NCBI GenBank assembly: GCA_021295965.1
Contig: JAGWBI010000005.1
Coordinates: forward strand, 85,763 to 129,460
DNA length: 43,698 nucleotides
Direction: 5' to 3'
DNA from: Dehalococcoidia bacterium
GTDB taxonomy: Bacteria > Chloroflexota > Dehalococcoidia > Lucifugimonadales > UBA3495
Shown: positions 24,211 through 31,290 of the stretch, piece after piece
Position numbering within the stretch: the first letter of the stretch is position 1
Layout: each line of letters starts with the position of its first letter
Position numbers and translations under genes: made by a program
The notes under the pieces: generated by a model
Databases searched by the model: none
What the model saw: only the letters and a program-made list of their open reading frames with translations
What the model was told of the DNA's origin: nothing

Positions 24211-25314
24211 ATGCAGGAAGCGTATGAACCCCAACCCGGCACTCCGGTTGAGGAACTGGATACTCCATGTCTGATCCTGGACATGGATGCCCTGGATCAC
24301 AATATGGACGTGATCGCCGACTTCTATGGAGAACGCCACAGCAAGTTGCGTGGACATAGCAAGAATCACAAAAGCCCGGCCTTGGCTCTCCGGCAGATCC
24401 AGCGCGGCGGTACCGTCGGCGGGGTGTGCGCCGCCAAGGTTGCCGAGGCTGAGGTGATGGTGCAGGGCGGAGTGGCCAGCGTATTCGTCACCAGCGAGGT
24501 GGTTGCCCCACCCAAGATCGCCCGCCTCTGCGCCCTGGCAGACCAGGCCGAGGTCCTGGTGGCCTGCGAAAGCGAAGCCAATGCCCGCGACCTTTCCCAG
24601 GCTGCCACTGCCCAGGGAGTAAACCTGGGCGTGGTCATTGAGCAGGAAACCGGACTGCTCCGATGCGGTGTGCAAGAGGTGGAACCCGGCCTGGCTTTGG
24701 CCCGGACCATCGATTCACTGCCCGGACTCTCCCTGAAAGGCGTGATGAGCCACCAGATGATGTCGGAACCTTCCTCAGACCGGGAGGACCGGGTCACCGA
24801 GGCCCACCGTCTCATCCAGCCGGTTCTGGACCTTCGGGAAGCCATGGTTGCCGACGGGCTGCCGGTGGAAATCGTATCGACCGGCGAAACCTGGAGCTAC
24901 GATATCGCCGGAGAGATGCCTGAAGTTACCGAAATTCAGGGCGGCTCATACCTGGTGATGGAAACCTCGTACGAATATATCCCTGATTTTCACTTTGCCG
25001 GCAAGGTGCTGAGCACCATTGTCAGCGTCCCACGTCAGGGAACGGCGATAGGCGACGCTGGCGCTCGTGCGGTGTGCGGCATCAAGGGGTTGCCGCGAGT
25101 GGAAGGCCGCCCCGGGGTTGAAGCCGTTGCTATGGACACCGACCGCACCGTGTTTCAGGTGGCGGAGGGAGCCGAACTCGCCGTTGGCGACCAGGTAATA
25201 CTCCTTCCCGGCCAGCAGGACGCCATGGTCAGCCGCTGGGATCGTTTCATCGGCATACGGGACGGAATGGTGGAGGCGGTTTGGGATATCGAGGCACGGG
25301 GATGTCACAACTAG
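24211..25314 (+). CDS. D-threonine aldolase/D-serine dehydratase-like protein
   Basis: A 367-residue alanine-racemase-fold protein related to the gene at 22814: ELDTPCLILDMDALDHNMDV, then LRGHSKNHKSPALALRQ where Lys51 sits at the PLP-binding position, then VIEQETGLLRCGVQ and VSTGETWSYDIAG. The usual metal-binding His near the C-terminus reads Gln335 in LLPGQQDAMVSRWD, though D337 is kept. PLP chemistry on a D-amino acid or related beta-hydroxy compound is therefore likely but the exact reaction is unclear. GGAGG lies eight bases upstream of ATG. The nitrile hydratase alpha gene follows 83 bp downstream. Confidence 0.85.
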   Translation: MQEAYEPQPGTPVEELDTPCLILDMDALDHNMDVIADFYGERHSKLRGHSKNHKSPALALRQIQRGGTVGGVCAAKVAEAEVMVQGGVASVFVTSEVVAPPKIARLCALADQAEVLVACESEANARDLSQAATAQGVNLGVVIEQETGLLRCGVQEVEPGLALARTIDSLPGLSLKGVMSHQMMSEPSSDREDRVTEAHRLIQPVLDLREAMVADGLPVEIVSTGETWSYDIAGEMPEVTEIQGGSYLVMETSYEYIPDFHFAGKVLSTIVSVPRQGTAIGDAGARAVCGIKGLPRVEGRPGVEAVAMDTDRTVFQVAEGAELAVGDQVILLPGQQDAMVSRWDRFIGIRDGMVEAVWDIEARGCHN

Positions 25315-25397
25315 GGTTTTATTTCCGAAGGCCACCGCTCGCCAACGCATCTAGTCCTGATCCACAACCGCTCCAATAGAACATTGGGGAGAGACCT

Positions 25398-26012
25398 ATG
25401 ACCGCTACCCACACCGTTGACCACATCCACGACCAGCCCATGAGCGAAGTCGCCCTGCGCTCCGTCGCCATTGAGGCCCTGCTGGCCGAGAAGGGGCTGC
25501 TGACCGCCGACCAGGTGCAGGAGCAAGTGGACCGGATGGACCGCCGCACTCCCGCCGACGGCGCTCGGGTCGTAGCCCGCGCCTGGGCCGACGACGGCTT
25601 CAAGGCCCGTCTGCTGAATGACTCCCGGTCCGCCCTGGCTGAAATGGGGATCCGGCTTCCCGAAGAAACTCCGCACCTAACCGTGGTGGAAAACACCGAA
25701 AATGTGCATCACGTGGTGGTCTGCACATTGTGCTCGTGCTATCCGCGGATGCTGCTGGGCCGCCCGCCGGACTGGTACAAGAGCCTGGCCTACCGCGCCC
25801 GCGCCGTCCGCGATCCCCGGGGCGTGATGGCTGAGTTCGGCGCCGAGCCTCCCGCCGATGCCGAGGTCCGCGTGCTGGATAGCACCGCCGATATGCGCTA
25901 CCTGGTCCTGCCGCGCCGGCCGGCCGGAACTGAGGGAATGAGCGAGGAAGAACTCGCCGGGCTGGTCACCCGGGACAGCATGATCGGCGTGACCGGCGCG
26001 CTACAACCGTAA
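25398..26012 (+). CDS. Nitrile hydratase alpha subunit, cobalt type
   Basis: A 204-residue nitrile hydratase alpha (or thiocyanate hydrolase gamma-like) subunit. The metal-binding claw VCTLCSCYP (Cys109, Cys112, Ser113, Cys114) is intact, and the Thr in CTLCSC marks the cobalt form. It is followed by RPPDWYKSLAYRARAVRDPRGVM and a C-terminal PADAEVRVLDSTADMRYLVLP segment. The N-terminus up to residue 60 is a helical region (VAIEALLAEKGLLTADQV) typical of the family. It hydrates nitriles to amides together with a beta subunit, which in this locus is encoded in two pieces, one broken. GGGAGAG ribosome site at the right distance. A dedicated activator gene was not seen. Confidence 0.92.
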   Translation: MTATHTVDHIHDQPMSEVALRSVAIEALLAEKGLLTADQVQEQVDRMDRRTPADGARVVARAWADDGFKARLLNDSRSALAEMGIRLPEETPHLTVVENTENVHHVVVCTLCSCYPRMLLGRPPDWYKSLAYRARAVRDPRGVMAEFGAEPPADAEVRVLDSTADMRYLVLPRRPAGTEGMSEEELAGLVTRDSMIGVTGALQP

Positions 26013-26063
26013 CCGGCAACGGGGTCGCAATCAAGGTGACCGGCGCCGGCTGGAAGTCGTGAG

Positions 26064-26720
26064 CTAATCTACTTGAAAGTCGCTGTCCGTCAATTGGCGC
26101 CAGTAGATATCCCCGGCGTCTATGGCGGGCCGTATCCGCTCGTCAATCCTCTGGGCCGCGACGACGGCATGTGATGGTGTACTGGTGAATCGGGTCAGAA
26201 ACTCGGCGTTACGCAACGCGCGCCGGGTGTCTCTTTCGTCGGCCGTGTACGAGGCTTCCACTGCGACATAATGGGTAGCTCCGTCCTGGCCCAGGGCTTC
26301 GATCACCGCGTCGGCACCCAGAAAACTATCCAGTTCGTTAGCGGAGATCCCGGTGGTATCTGCCGCGTGAATGATCTTGGCGAGGTCGCCTTCACTCAGG
26401 ATACCCACGGGTTGCAAACTCAGAGCCAGGCAGATCCGGTAAACTGCCTTGCGTGCGCCATTGGCCGCATGGGCCGCCTTCAGAGGCCCGATATCGTCGC
26501 GGATTGCCTGAACGTTGCGTTCAATCCGCGTTACCGCCTCCCGCAGTTCTTCCTGACCGGAACGCAGTTCTTCCTGACCGGAACGCAGTTCTTCCTGACC
26601 GGAACGCAGTTCTTCCTGACCGGTTTCCAGATTGTCCAGCCGGCGATTGGTTTCGGCTTGACCTTCTTCAAGCCGCTGCAGACGGCGATTTGTTTCGTTG
26701 TTAGCGCCGTTGACCGTCAT
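26064..26720 (-). CDS. Coiled-coil protein with repeat tract and nuclease-like C-domain
   Basis: A 218-residue protein. The N-terminal 80 residues are an alpha-helical coiled coil (NETNRRLQRLEEGQAETNRR), with a block of four nearly perfect GQEELRS heptad-length repeats at about residues 36-60. The C-terminal domain (about 85-218) has the outline of a PD-(D/E)XK-like fold (ADAVIEALGQDG, YVAVEASYTADERDTRRALRNAEFL), which I recall from cyanobacterial and Chloroflexota hypothetical proteins; function unknown. Encoded on the minus strand directly after the nitrile hydratase alpha gene; no ribosome site of note. Confidence 0.7.
   Translation of the reverse strand: MTVNGANNETNRRLQRLEEGQAETNRRLDNLETGQEELRSGQEELRSGQEELRSGQEELREAVTRIERNVQAIRDDIGPLKAAHAANGARKAVYRICLALSLQPVGILSEGDLAKIIHAADTTGISANELDSFLGADAVIEALGQDGATHYVAVEASYTADERDTRRALRNAEFLTRFTSTPSHAVVAAQRIDERIRPAIDAGDIYWRQLTDSDFQVD
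26542..26623 (-). repeat. 21-bp tandem repeat inside coiled-coil gene
   Basis: The 21-bp unit beginning CGCAGTTCTTCCTGACC (plus strand) occurs at 26542, 26563, 26584 and 26605, with three exact copies and a fourth of 19 bp. It encodes one seven-residue heptad per unit, so copy-number change would lengthen or shorten the coil by two helical turns without changing the frame. Confidence 0.95.
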
Positions 26721-26761
26721 CTCGTTTTATCCCCAACACCAATATTATACGACGCAGCGGG

Positions 26762-27190
26762 TCACCCATCGATCTGGTTGATGCGGCGCAGGTGCCGCCC
26801 GCCCTCAAACTCGGTGGTTAGCCAAACGTCAACGATCTCCCGCGCCATCTCCCACGACACCAGGCGCTGCCCCATGGATAGCACGTTGGAATCGTTGTGC
26901 TGCCGGCCGTAGCGGGCGGACTCGGTATTCCAGCACAGGGTGCAACGCACGCCCGGCACACGATTGGCTACTATGGCCTCCCCGTTGCCGGAGCCGCCCA
27001 GCACGATGCCCCGGTCAACCTCGCCCCGCGCCACGGCCTCGGCCACCGGACGGATCCACTGCGGGTAGTCGGTGGACTCCTCGGAATAGGCTCCGTAGTC
27101 AATGGCCTCGTGGCCCAGGTACGCCAGCAGCGCCAGCAGCTTGCTCTTGTATTCAAACCCGGCGTGGTCGGAACCAATCGCAATCTTCAT
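26762..27190 (-). CDS. rpiB: Ribose-5-phosphate isomerase B-type sugar isomerase
   Basis: A 142-residue RpiB/LacAB-family isomerase. It begins MKIAIGSDHAGFEYK (active-site Asp in GSDHAG), and has VLGGSGNGEAIVANRVPGVR, where the catalytic base lies at the Glu of GSGNGE as in the mycobacterial type rather than the Cys of the E. coli type. It ends with NDSNVLSMGQRLVSWEMAREI. It interconverts ribose-5-phosphate and ribulose-5-phosphate in the pentose phosphate pathway. ATG 27190 was chosen over an upstream in-frame ATG at 27235. It is transcribed divergently from the alcohol dehydrogenase at 27301. Confidence 0.88.
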   Translation of the reverse strand: MKIAIGSDHAGFEYKSKLLALLAYLGHEAIDYGAYSEESTDYPQWIRPVAEAVARGEVDRGIVLGGSGNGEAIVANRVPGVRCTLCWNTESARYGRQHNDSNVLSMGQRLVSWEMAREIVDVWLTTEFEGGRHLRRINQIDG

Positions 27191-27225
27191 AACTATCCCG
27201 CTCCGGTGATGCCTGATACGCTGCC

Positions 27226-27260
27226 ATCCTAGCACAACCGTATCGGGTTTGTGCTAGGAT
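27226..27260. promoter_or_regulatory. Palindromic divergent promoter region (rpiB / alcohol dehydrogenase)
   Basis: ATCCTAGCACAA (27226-27237) and TTGTGCTAGGAT (27249-27260) are perfect 12-bp inverted repeats around an 11-bp spacer. Each arm contains TGCTAGGAT, an extended -10 element (TGnTAGGAT), facing outward: one toward rpiB on the minus strand, one toward the dehydrogenase on the plus strand. The sequences that would act as -35 boxes fall inside the other arm, so one regulator could control both genes. Confidence 0.6.
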
Positions 27261-27300
27261 ACCGCCAATCGGCAATGCCGCCAAACCGGAGGGAAATACC

Positions 27301-28407
27301 ATGAAAGGACGCATTGTTGTCGTTAAAGAGTACGGCCAGCCCTTTGAAATCCATGAATACGACGTGCCGGAACCCGAACCGGGGGCGGTGTTGCTGCGCA
27401 TGACCCAGGCCGGCATCTGCGGCTCCGACCTGCACACCTGGCGGGGCGACCAGACGCAAGAACACAATCCGCTGCCCGAAACCGGCCGTGTCATGGGACA
27501 CGAAGGCACCGGCGTCATCGAATACCTGGGCGATGGCATCGCCACCGACTACTGGGGCGCCGACGTGCAGGAAGGCGACCGCGTGGTGTACGCCGCCGTG
27601 TTCCCCTGCTACCACTGCCATATGTGCCTGCGGGGCGCGACCAACTGGTGCGCCAACCGCCAGTATCCCGCCGCCGGCAACTGGCCCTACTTCACTGGCA
27701 CCTACGGCGACTTCCTGTATCTGCCGCCGCGTCATCCCTTCTTCCGCGTCCCCGATGAGTTGCCCGACAACCTGCTCGGCCCGGTCAACTGCGCCATGGG
27801 CACCGTCACCACCGGGCTGGAGCGGGCCAACATGGGCCACGGCCAATCCGTGGTCATCATCGGCGCCGGCGGCCTCGGTCTCCACGCCACCGCCATGGCC
27901 AAGGAGAAGGGAGCCGACCGCGTTATCGTCCTGGACCGGCTGGAGAACCGTCTGCAACTGGCCGAGGAATTTGGCGCCGACCACACCATCAACGTCGAGG
28001 AATTCAACACTCCCGAAACCCGCGTCCGCCGGGTGCGCGAACTGACCCGGGGCCGTGGCGCCGACGTGGTGATGGAGCTGGTGGGCCGGGCCGACCTGCT
28101 GCGGGAAGGCATCGATATGCTCTCCAACGGCGGCACCTTCGTCGAAATCGGCGACATCGTGCGCGGCCAGGAGGTATCCATCGACCCGTCCAAGCTGCTC
28201 CAGGGCAAGAACATCGTCGGCAGCCTGATGTATCGCCCGGCCCTGCTGCCCGAACTGCTGGACTTCCTCGTCCGCAACCAGGACCGGCTCCCCTTCAACA
28301 AGCTGGTCTCCCACACCTTCCCCCTGGCCGAGGTCAACGAAGCCTTCGCCGCCGCCGAGTGGAGCCAGCGCCAGACGGAGATCACGCGGGCCATGCTGGT
28401 GCCGTAG
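27301..28407 (+). CDS. Zinc-dependent medium-chain alcohol dehydrogenase
   Basis: A 368-residue MDR (threonine dehydrogenase/sorbitol dehydrogenase-like) oxidoreductase. Catalytic zinc residues are Cys40 (GICGSD), and His67-Glu68 in MGHEGTG; the structural zinc lobe is Cys103, Cys106, Cys109 and Cys117 (FPCYHCHMCLRGATNWC). The NAD(P)-binding Rossmann motif GAGGLGLHA lies at about residue 188. It should oxidise a secondary alcohol or sugar alcohol with NAD(P). GGAGGG ribosome site. Its divergent neighbour is RpiB, which suggests carbohydrate metabolism, but the substrate is unknown. Confidence 0.88.
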   Translation: MKGRIVVVKEYGQPFEIHEYDVPEPEPGAVLLRMTQAGICGSDLHTWRGDQTQEHNPLPETGRVMGHEGTGVIEYLGDGIATDYWGADVQEGDRVVYAAVFPCYHCHMCLRGATNWCANRQYPAAGNWPYFTGTYGDFLYLPPRHPFFRVPDELPDNLLGPVNCAMGTVTTGLERANMGHGQSVVIIGAGGLGLHATAMAKEKGADRVIVLDRLENRLQLAEEFGADHTINVEEFNTPETRVRRVRELTRGRGADVVMELVGRADLLREGIDMLSNGGTFVEIGDIVRGQEVSIDPSKLLQGKNIVGSLMYRPALLPELLDFLVRNQDRLPFNKLVSHTFPLAEVNEAFAAAEWSQRQTEITRAMLVP

Positions 28408-28435
28408 CGAACAGGGCCAAAAAAGCAATTGCGAA

Positions 28436-28469
28436 TTGGCCAGAGTACGTGATCACGTGCTCTGGCCAA
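28436..28469. promoter_or_regulatory. 34-bp palindrome before the HRDC/GIY-YIG gene
   Basis: TTGGCCAGAGTACGTGA (28436-28452) and TCACGTGCTCTGGCCAA (28453-28469) are inverted copies, differing at one position. It lies 29 bp after the dehydrogenase stop and ends 13 bp before the ATG at 28483. No T-run follows the hairpin. An operator for a dimeric regulator, or recognition by the neighbouring nuclease, fits better than a terminator, although a terminator role cannot be excluded. Confidence 0.7.
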
Positions 28470-28482
28470 ACGGAGCACATAG

Positions 28483-29250
28483 ATGACCACCCGAAACCAG
28501 TGCCAGTTCTGGGACTGCGACGAAACAATACCTAGTAACCATTTCCTTTGCTCCGCTAGGGATCATTACGCCGGATACAAGGCGGGAACGACTGACCAAT
28601 GCCCGGCGTGCGGAACGTACAAAGACTCCGGTAATGCCGACTGTTGCATGTACGAGGAAATGCGTTCTCTGCGGCGCAAGCTGGCGCGTGCAAACAACTC
28701 GCAAGAATTCATAGTGTTCAGTAACGAAACACTGCAAGAAATGGCAAGGAATCGCCCGATGACCCCAGAGGCGATGCTGGAAATCACCGGCGTAGGCCCG
28801 TCCAAATTAGAACGGTATGGCGCGGATTTTCTCCGGCTGATGCGCGAGCGAGCCGGAGGTGACGCCAATCAACAGCATCCGCACCCGCAACCACACGCCA
28901 ATTCTGCGCAACGCGACGACCGTGAATTCCCGGCGGATAAAGACGCCGACCGATTTTTCGTGTACATCCTGTTGTTGAACAACGGCGAATATTATGTTGG
29001 ACAGACGCGGGAGATACACGAGAGGTTGCTCGAACATCGCAACAACCAGAGCCGAAGCACCAGAAGAAAAGAACCCAAGTTGCAATGGTTCACCACGGTT
29101 CGAACGCGTAGCGAGGCAGCCGACTTGGAAACAGAGCTACAGCAACTGAACTCCAACGCTAACGACCGACGGGAAATAAACCGATGGATTGTCGATTTCA
29201 AGCAACTGTATGACCAACTGGACTACACTCCTCACAAGCCACAGGCTTAG
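28483..29250 (+). CDS. Zinc-finger/HRDC/GIY-YIG protein
   Basis: A 255-residue protein of three parts. Residues 7-54 contain Cys pairs: CQFWDC, HFLC, CPACG and DCC, suggesting a zinc ribbon or finger. Residues about 60-125 match an HRDC-type helical domain of RecQ and RNase D proteins (LRRKLARANN, FSNETLQEMARNRPMTPEAM, ITGVGPSKLERYG). Residues about 158-235 show a GIY-YIG nuclease (FFVYILLLNNGEYYVGQTRE, then IHERLLEHR). HRDC domains bind nucleic acids, and GIY-YIG cleaves DNA, so it may be a single-protein nuclease; this domain order is not one I recognise. Ribosome site CGGAGC. Preceded by a 34-bp palindrome. Confidence 0.75.
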   Translation: MTTRNQCQFWDCDETIPSNHFLCSARDHYAGYKAGTTDQCPACGTYKDSGNADCCMYEEMRSLRRKLARANNSQEFIVFSNETLQEMARNRPMTPEAMLEITGVGPSKLERYGADFLRLMRERAGGDANQQHPHPQPHANSAQRDDREFPADKDADRFFVYILLLNNGEYYVGQTREIHERLLEHRNNQSRSTRRKEPKLQWFTTVRTRSEAADLETELQQLNSNANDRREINRWIVDFKQLYDQLDYTPHKPQA

Positions 29251-29358
29251 GCCACCATCCAAGAACGGCGTCTGCCTTACGGTAGTGTTGCGCCATCAAC
29301 CCGCAGGCAGAGGAGTTGAAGCATGATTGTCGAGTAAAAGCCGCGTTTCAAGAATGGG

Positions 29359-29673
29359 ATGCCCCCCTTCCATCCCGGCGAATTTCTGGCCGATGATCTC
29401 GAGGCAATGCAAATGTCTCCCGCCGAGTTTGACGCTTCCCTGTCCGTCCCTGCCGGCACCACGGCGCTGTTTCTGGACGGATGCATTGACATCACGCCGG
29501 AACTGGCCTTGCGTTTGTCCCGCTACTTTGGCGGAGGGGCAGAATTGTGGTTGAGCTTGCAGGCCGGCTACGACGTAAAAGTCTATGCGCGCAAGCACGG
29601 CCCGTCCATCGTTGCGCAGGTCGTGCCGATGCGCGACGAAGGCGGTAATTCGTACTTCGTATGGGGGCAGTGA
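29359..29673 (+). CDS. HigA-like antidote protein, copy 1
   Basis: A 104-residue XRE helix-turn-helix protein of the HigA/VapI family: FHPGEFLADDLEAMQMSPAE, then FDASLSVPAGTTALFLDG, and ITPELALRLSRYFGGGAELWLSLQAGYD. Such proteins normally pair with a HigB toxin directly upstream. Here only a short ATG-ATT-GTC-GAG-TAA stretch (29323-29337) with a good GAGGAG ribosome site precedes it, so the toxin is absent or reduced to its first codons. Start at ATG 29359 is assumed because the family begins this way. A second HigA-like gene follows. Confidence 0.8.
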   Translation: MPPFHPGEFLADDLEAMQMSPAEFDASLSVPAGTTALFLDGCIDITPELALRLSRYFGGGAELWLSLQAGYDVKVYARKHGPSIVAQVVPMRDEGGNSYFVWGQ

Positions 29674-29712
29674 ACTGGTCAAGACGGCTGATTGATGATC
29701 CAAGGATTCCGA

Positions 29713-30063
29713 ATGAGCAATAATGACGATACTCCCCCAGCACATCCGGGCAAAATACTAGCCGATGAGTTGGCCGAGCTCGCTATGTCCCCCGCCGATT
29801 TTGCCGCTGCGCTGTCCATTCCCGTAGCTACTGCGGAAGCGCTGCTGGCGCAGCGTATCGGCATAACCCCAGAGTTAGTGTTGCTCATTTCCCACTACTT
29901 CGGCACCACGGCCAGGTTTTGGACGGATTTGCAGAACGCATACGACCTGCACGTTGCCGAATGCAAACACGGCGCAGCCATCGCCGCCCAAATCAAACCC
30001 CTTCCCACTAGACCTATCCCTATCGCCGGCGAACCCGAGCCAGCGACAACCCCAAGCAACTAA
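29713..30063 (+). CDS. HigA-like antidote protein, copy 2
   Basis: A 116-residue HigA-family protein: HPGKILADELAELAMSPADF, then AAALSIPVATAEALLAQRIG, ITPELVLLISHYFGTTARFW and TDLQNAYDLHVAE. The final residues, rich in Pro and Thr, form an unstructured tail. It parallels the copy at 29359 and again has no HigB toxin. ATG 29713 was chosen for its AAGGA site six bases upstream; two earlier in-frame starts lack one. These may be solitary antitoxins or regulators. Confidence 0.8.
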   Translation: MSNNDDTPPAHPGKILADELAELAMSPADFAAALSIPVATAEALLAQRIGITPELVLLISHYFGTTARFWTDLQNAYDLHVAECKHGAAIAAQIKPLPTRPIPIAGEPEPATTPSN

Positions 30064-30093
30064 CCAACCGACCCAACCACAAGGAGACCTCCC

Positions 30094-31164
30094 ATGAAAT
30101 TCGGATTGATGTACGAAATCCAGGTTCCCGAACCCCACTACCCTGGCATCGAGGCCGACCGTTACAAGCAGGTCATGGCCCAGGTGGAACTGGCCGACGA
30201 TGTGGGCTTTGACTACTTCTGGACGGTGGAGCACCACTTCCTGCGGGAGTTTTCCCACTGTTCCGCGCCGGAAGTCCTCTACGGCGCCATCTCCCAGCGC
30301 ACCAAGCGCATCCGCATCGGCCACGCCGTCGCCCTGCTGCCCGGCGCGTACAACCACCCGGTCCGCGTCGCCGAGCGCGCCGCCGTGCTGGACATCGTCA
30401 GCGACGGGCGCATGGATCTGGGCACGGGCCGTTCCACCACCCTCATCGAGATGGACGGCTTCGAGGTTGACCCGGAGACCACCAAGTCCCAGTGGCGCGA
30501 GGCCATCGGCATGATCCCGCGGATGTGGACCGAAGATCCCTTCTCCCACGCCGGCGAGTTCTACAACATCCCGCCGCGCTCGGTGATCCCCAAGCCGGTG
30601 CAGGACCCGCACCCGCCCATGTGGATGGCGTGCAGCCAGCCCGCCTCCTTCGGCGAGGCCGGCGAGCTGGGCGTGGGCGTCCTCTGTTTCAACCTGGGAG
30701 GCCACGAGCAGCTGGTGGAACGGGTGGGCATTTACCGCGAGGCGGTCAAGAACGCTCAGCCCATTGGAAGCATGGTCAACGACAACATCGCCGCCCTGTG
30801 CATGGTCCACGTCGCCGAGAGCGACGAGGAAGCTTACGCATCCGCCGCCCGCGAGGGCGAGTGGTTTGTCGGCAAGGCCGAGGAACTGTACGCGCCCTGG
30901 GCCGGCCGCAACGTGCCTCAGAGCTATCAATTCGCCGTCAACGCCGTCCAGGAAGAGCGGGTGGACAAGACCGCCGACGACCACCTCGCCTCCGGCGCTT
31001 TTGCAATGGGCACGCCGGAAACGGTCATCAAGACCATCGAAAAGTACCAGGAAGCCGGCGTTGACCAGCTCCTCTGCTTCATGCAGATGGGCAACCTGCC
31101 CCACAGCAAGATCATGAACAGCATCCGCCTCTTCGGGAAGTACGTCATCCCGCACTTCCTGTAG
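30094..31164 (+). CDS. LLM-class flavin-dependent oxidoreductase
   Basis: A 356-residue luciferase-like monooxygenase (bacterial luciferase fold, TIM barrel). Typical elements are MKFGLMYEIQVPE, DVGFDYFWTVEHHFL (with His-His), VRVAERAAVLDIVSDGR and DLGTGRSTT, and the C-terminal YQEAGVDQLLCFMQMG. It would use reduced FMN or F420; the substrate cannot be read. Enzymes of this class are numerous in SAR202 Chloroflexota, which fits the proposed taxon. AAGGAG ribosome site before ATG 30094. Confidence 0.88.
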   Translation: MKFGLMYEIQVPEPHYPGIEADRYKQVMAQVELADDVGFDYFWTVEHHFLREFSHCSAPEVLYGAISQRTKRIRIGHAVALLPGAYNHPVRVAERAAVLDIVSDGRMDLGTGRSTTLIEMDGFEVDPETTKSQWREAIGMIPRMWTEDPFSHAGEFYNIPPRSVIPKPVQDPHPPMWMACSQPASFGEAGELGVGVLCFNLGGHEQLVERVGIYREAVKNAQPIGSMVNDNIAALCMVHVAESDEEAYASAAREGEWFVGKAEELYAPWAGRNVPQSYQFAVNAVQEERVDKTADDHLASGAFAMGTPETVIKTIEKYQEAGVDQLLCFMQMGNLPHSKIMNSIRLFGKYVIPHFL

Positions 31165-31177
31165 GCCGCCCCATTTT

Positions 31178-31203
31178 CGTCATTCCGGCTTTCGCCGGAA
31201 TCC
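31178..31203. repeat. Dispersed hairpin repeat (GTCATTCC family)
   Basis: CGTCATTCCGGCTTTCGCCGGAATCC forms an 8-bp stem (ATTCCGGC/GCCGGAAT, 31182-31201) with a TTTC loop, the inverse orientation of the hairpin at 4236. It follows the LLM oxidoreductase stop by 13 bp and may also help end transcription. Confidence 0.6.
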
Positions 31204-31235
31204 GGTCCCCTCTCCCAAGTCGTTTTGCGACCAAG

Positions 31236-31266
31236 CGTAGGGGCGGGTTTCAAACCCGCCCCTACG
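31236..31266 (+). terminator. Perfect palindrome, terminator-like
   Basis: CGTAGGGGCGGGTTT and AAACCCGCCCCTACG are perfect 15-bp inverted arms around one C, followed by TCGTTTTGTT. It can act as a terminator for the LLM oxidoreductase and, from the other strand, for the small gene at 31291-31593. Such palindromes also recur as dispersed elements in genomes of this kind. Confidence 0.6.
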
Positions 31267-31290
31267 TCGTTTTGTTGCTGCCAAGCGGTG

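Noticed and set aside
26542-26623. Possible CRISPR-like direct repeats
   Set aside because: The units are contiguous without spacers and lie in a coding frame; they are a coding tandem repeat.
31178-31203. Hairpin as LLM oxidoreductase terminator
   Set aside because: No T-run and it belongs to a repeat family seen elsewhere; the palindrome at 31236 is the better candidate.
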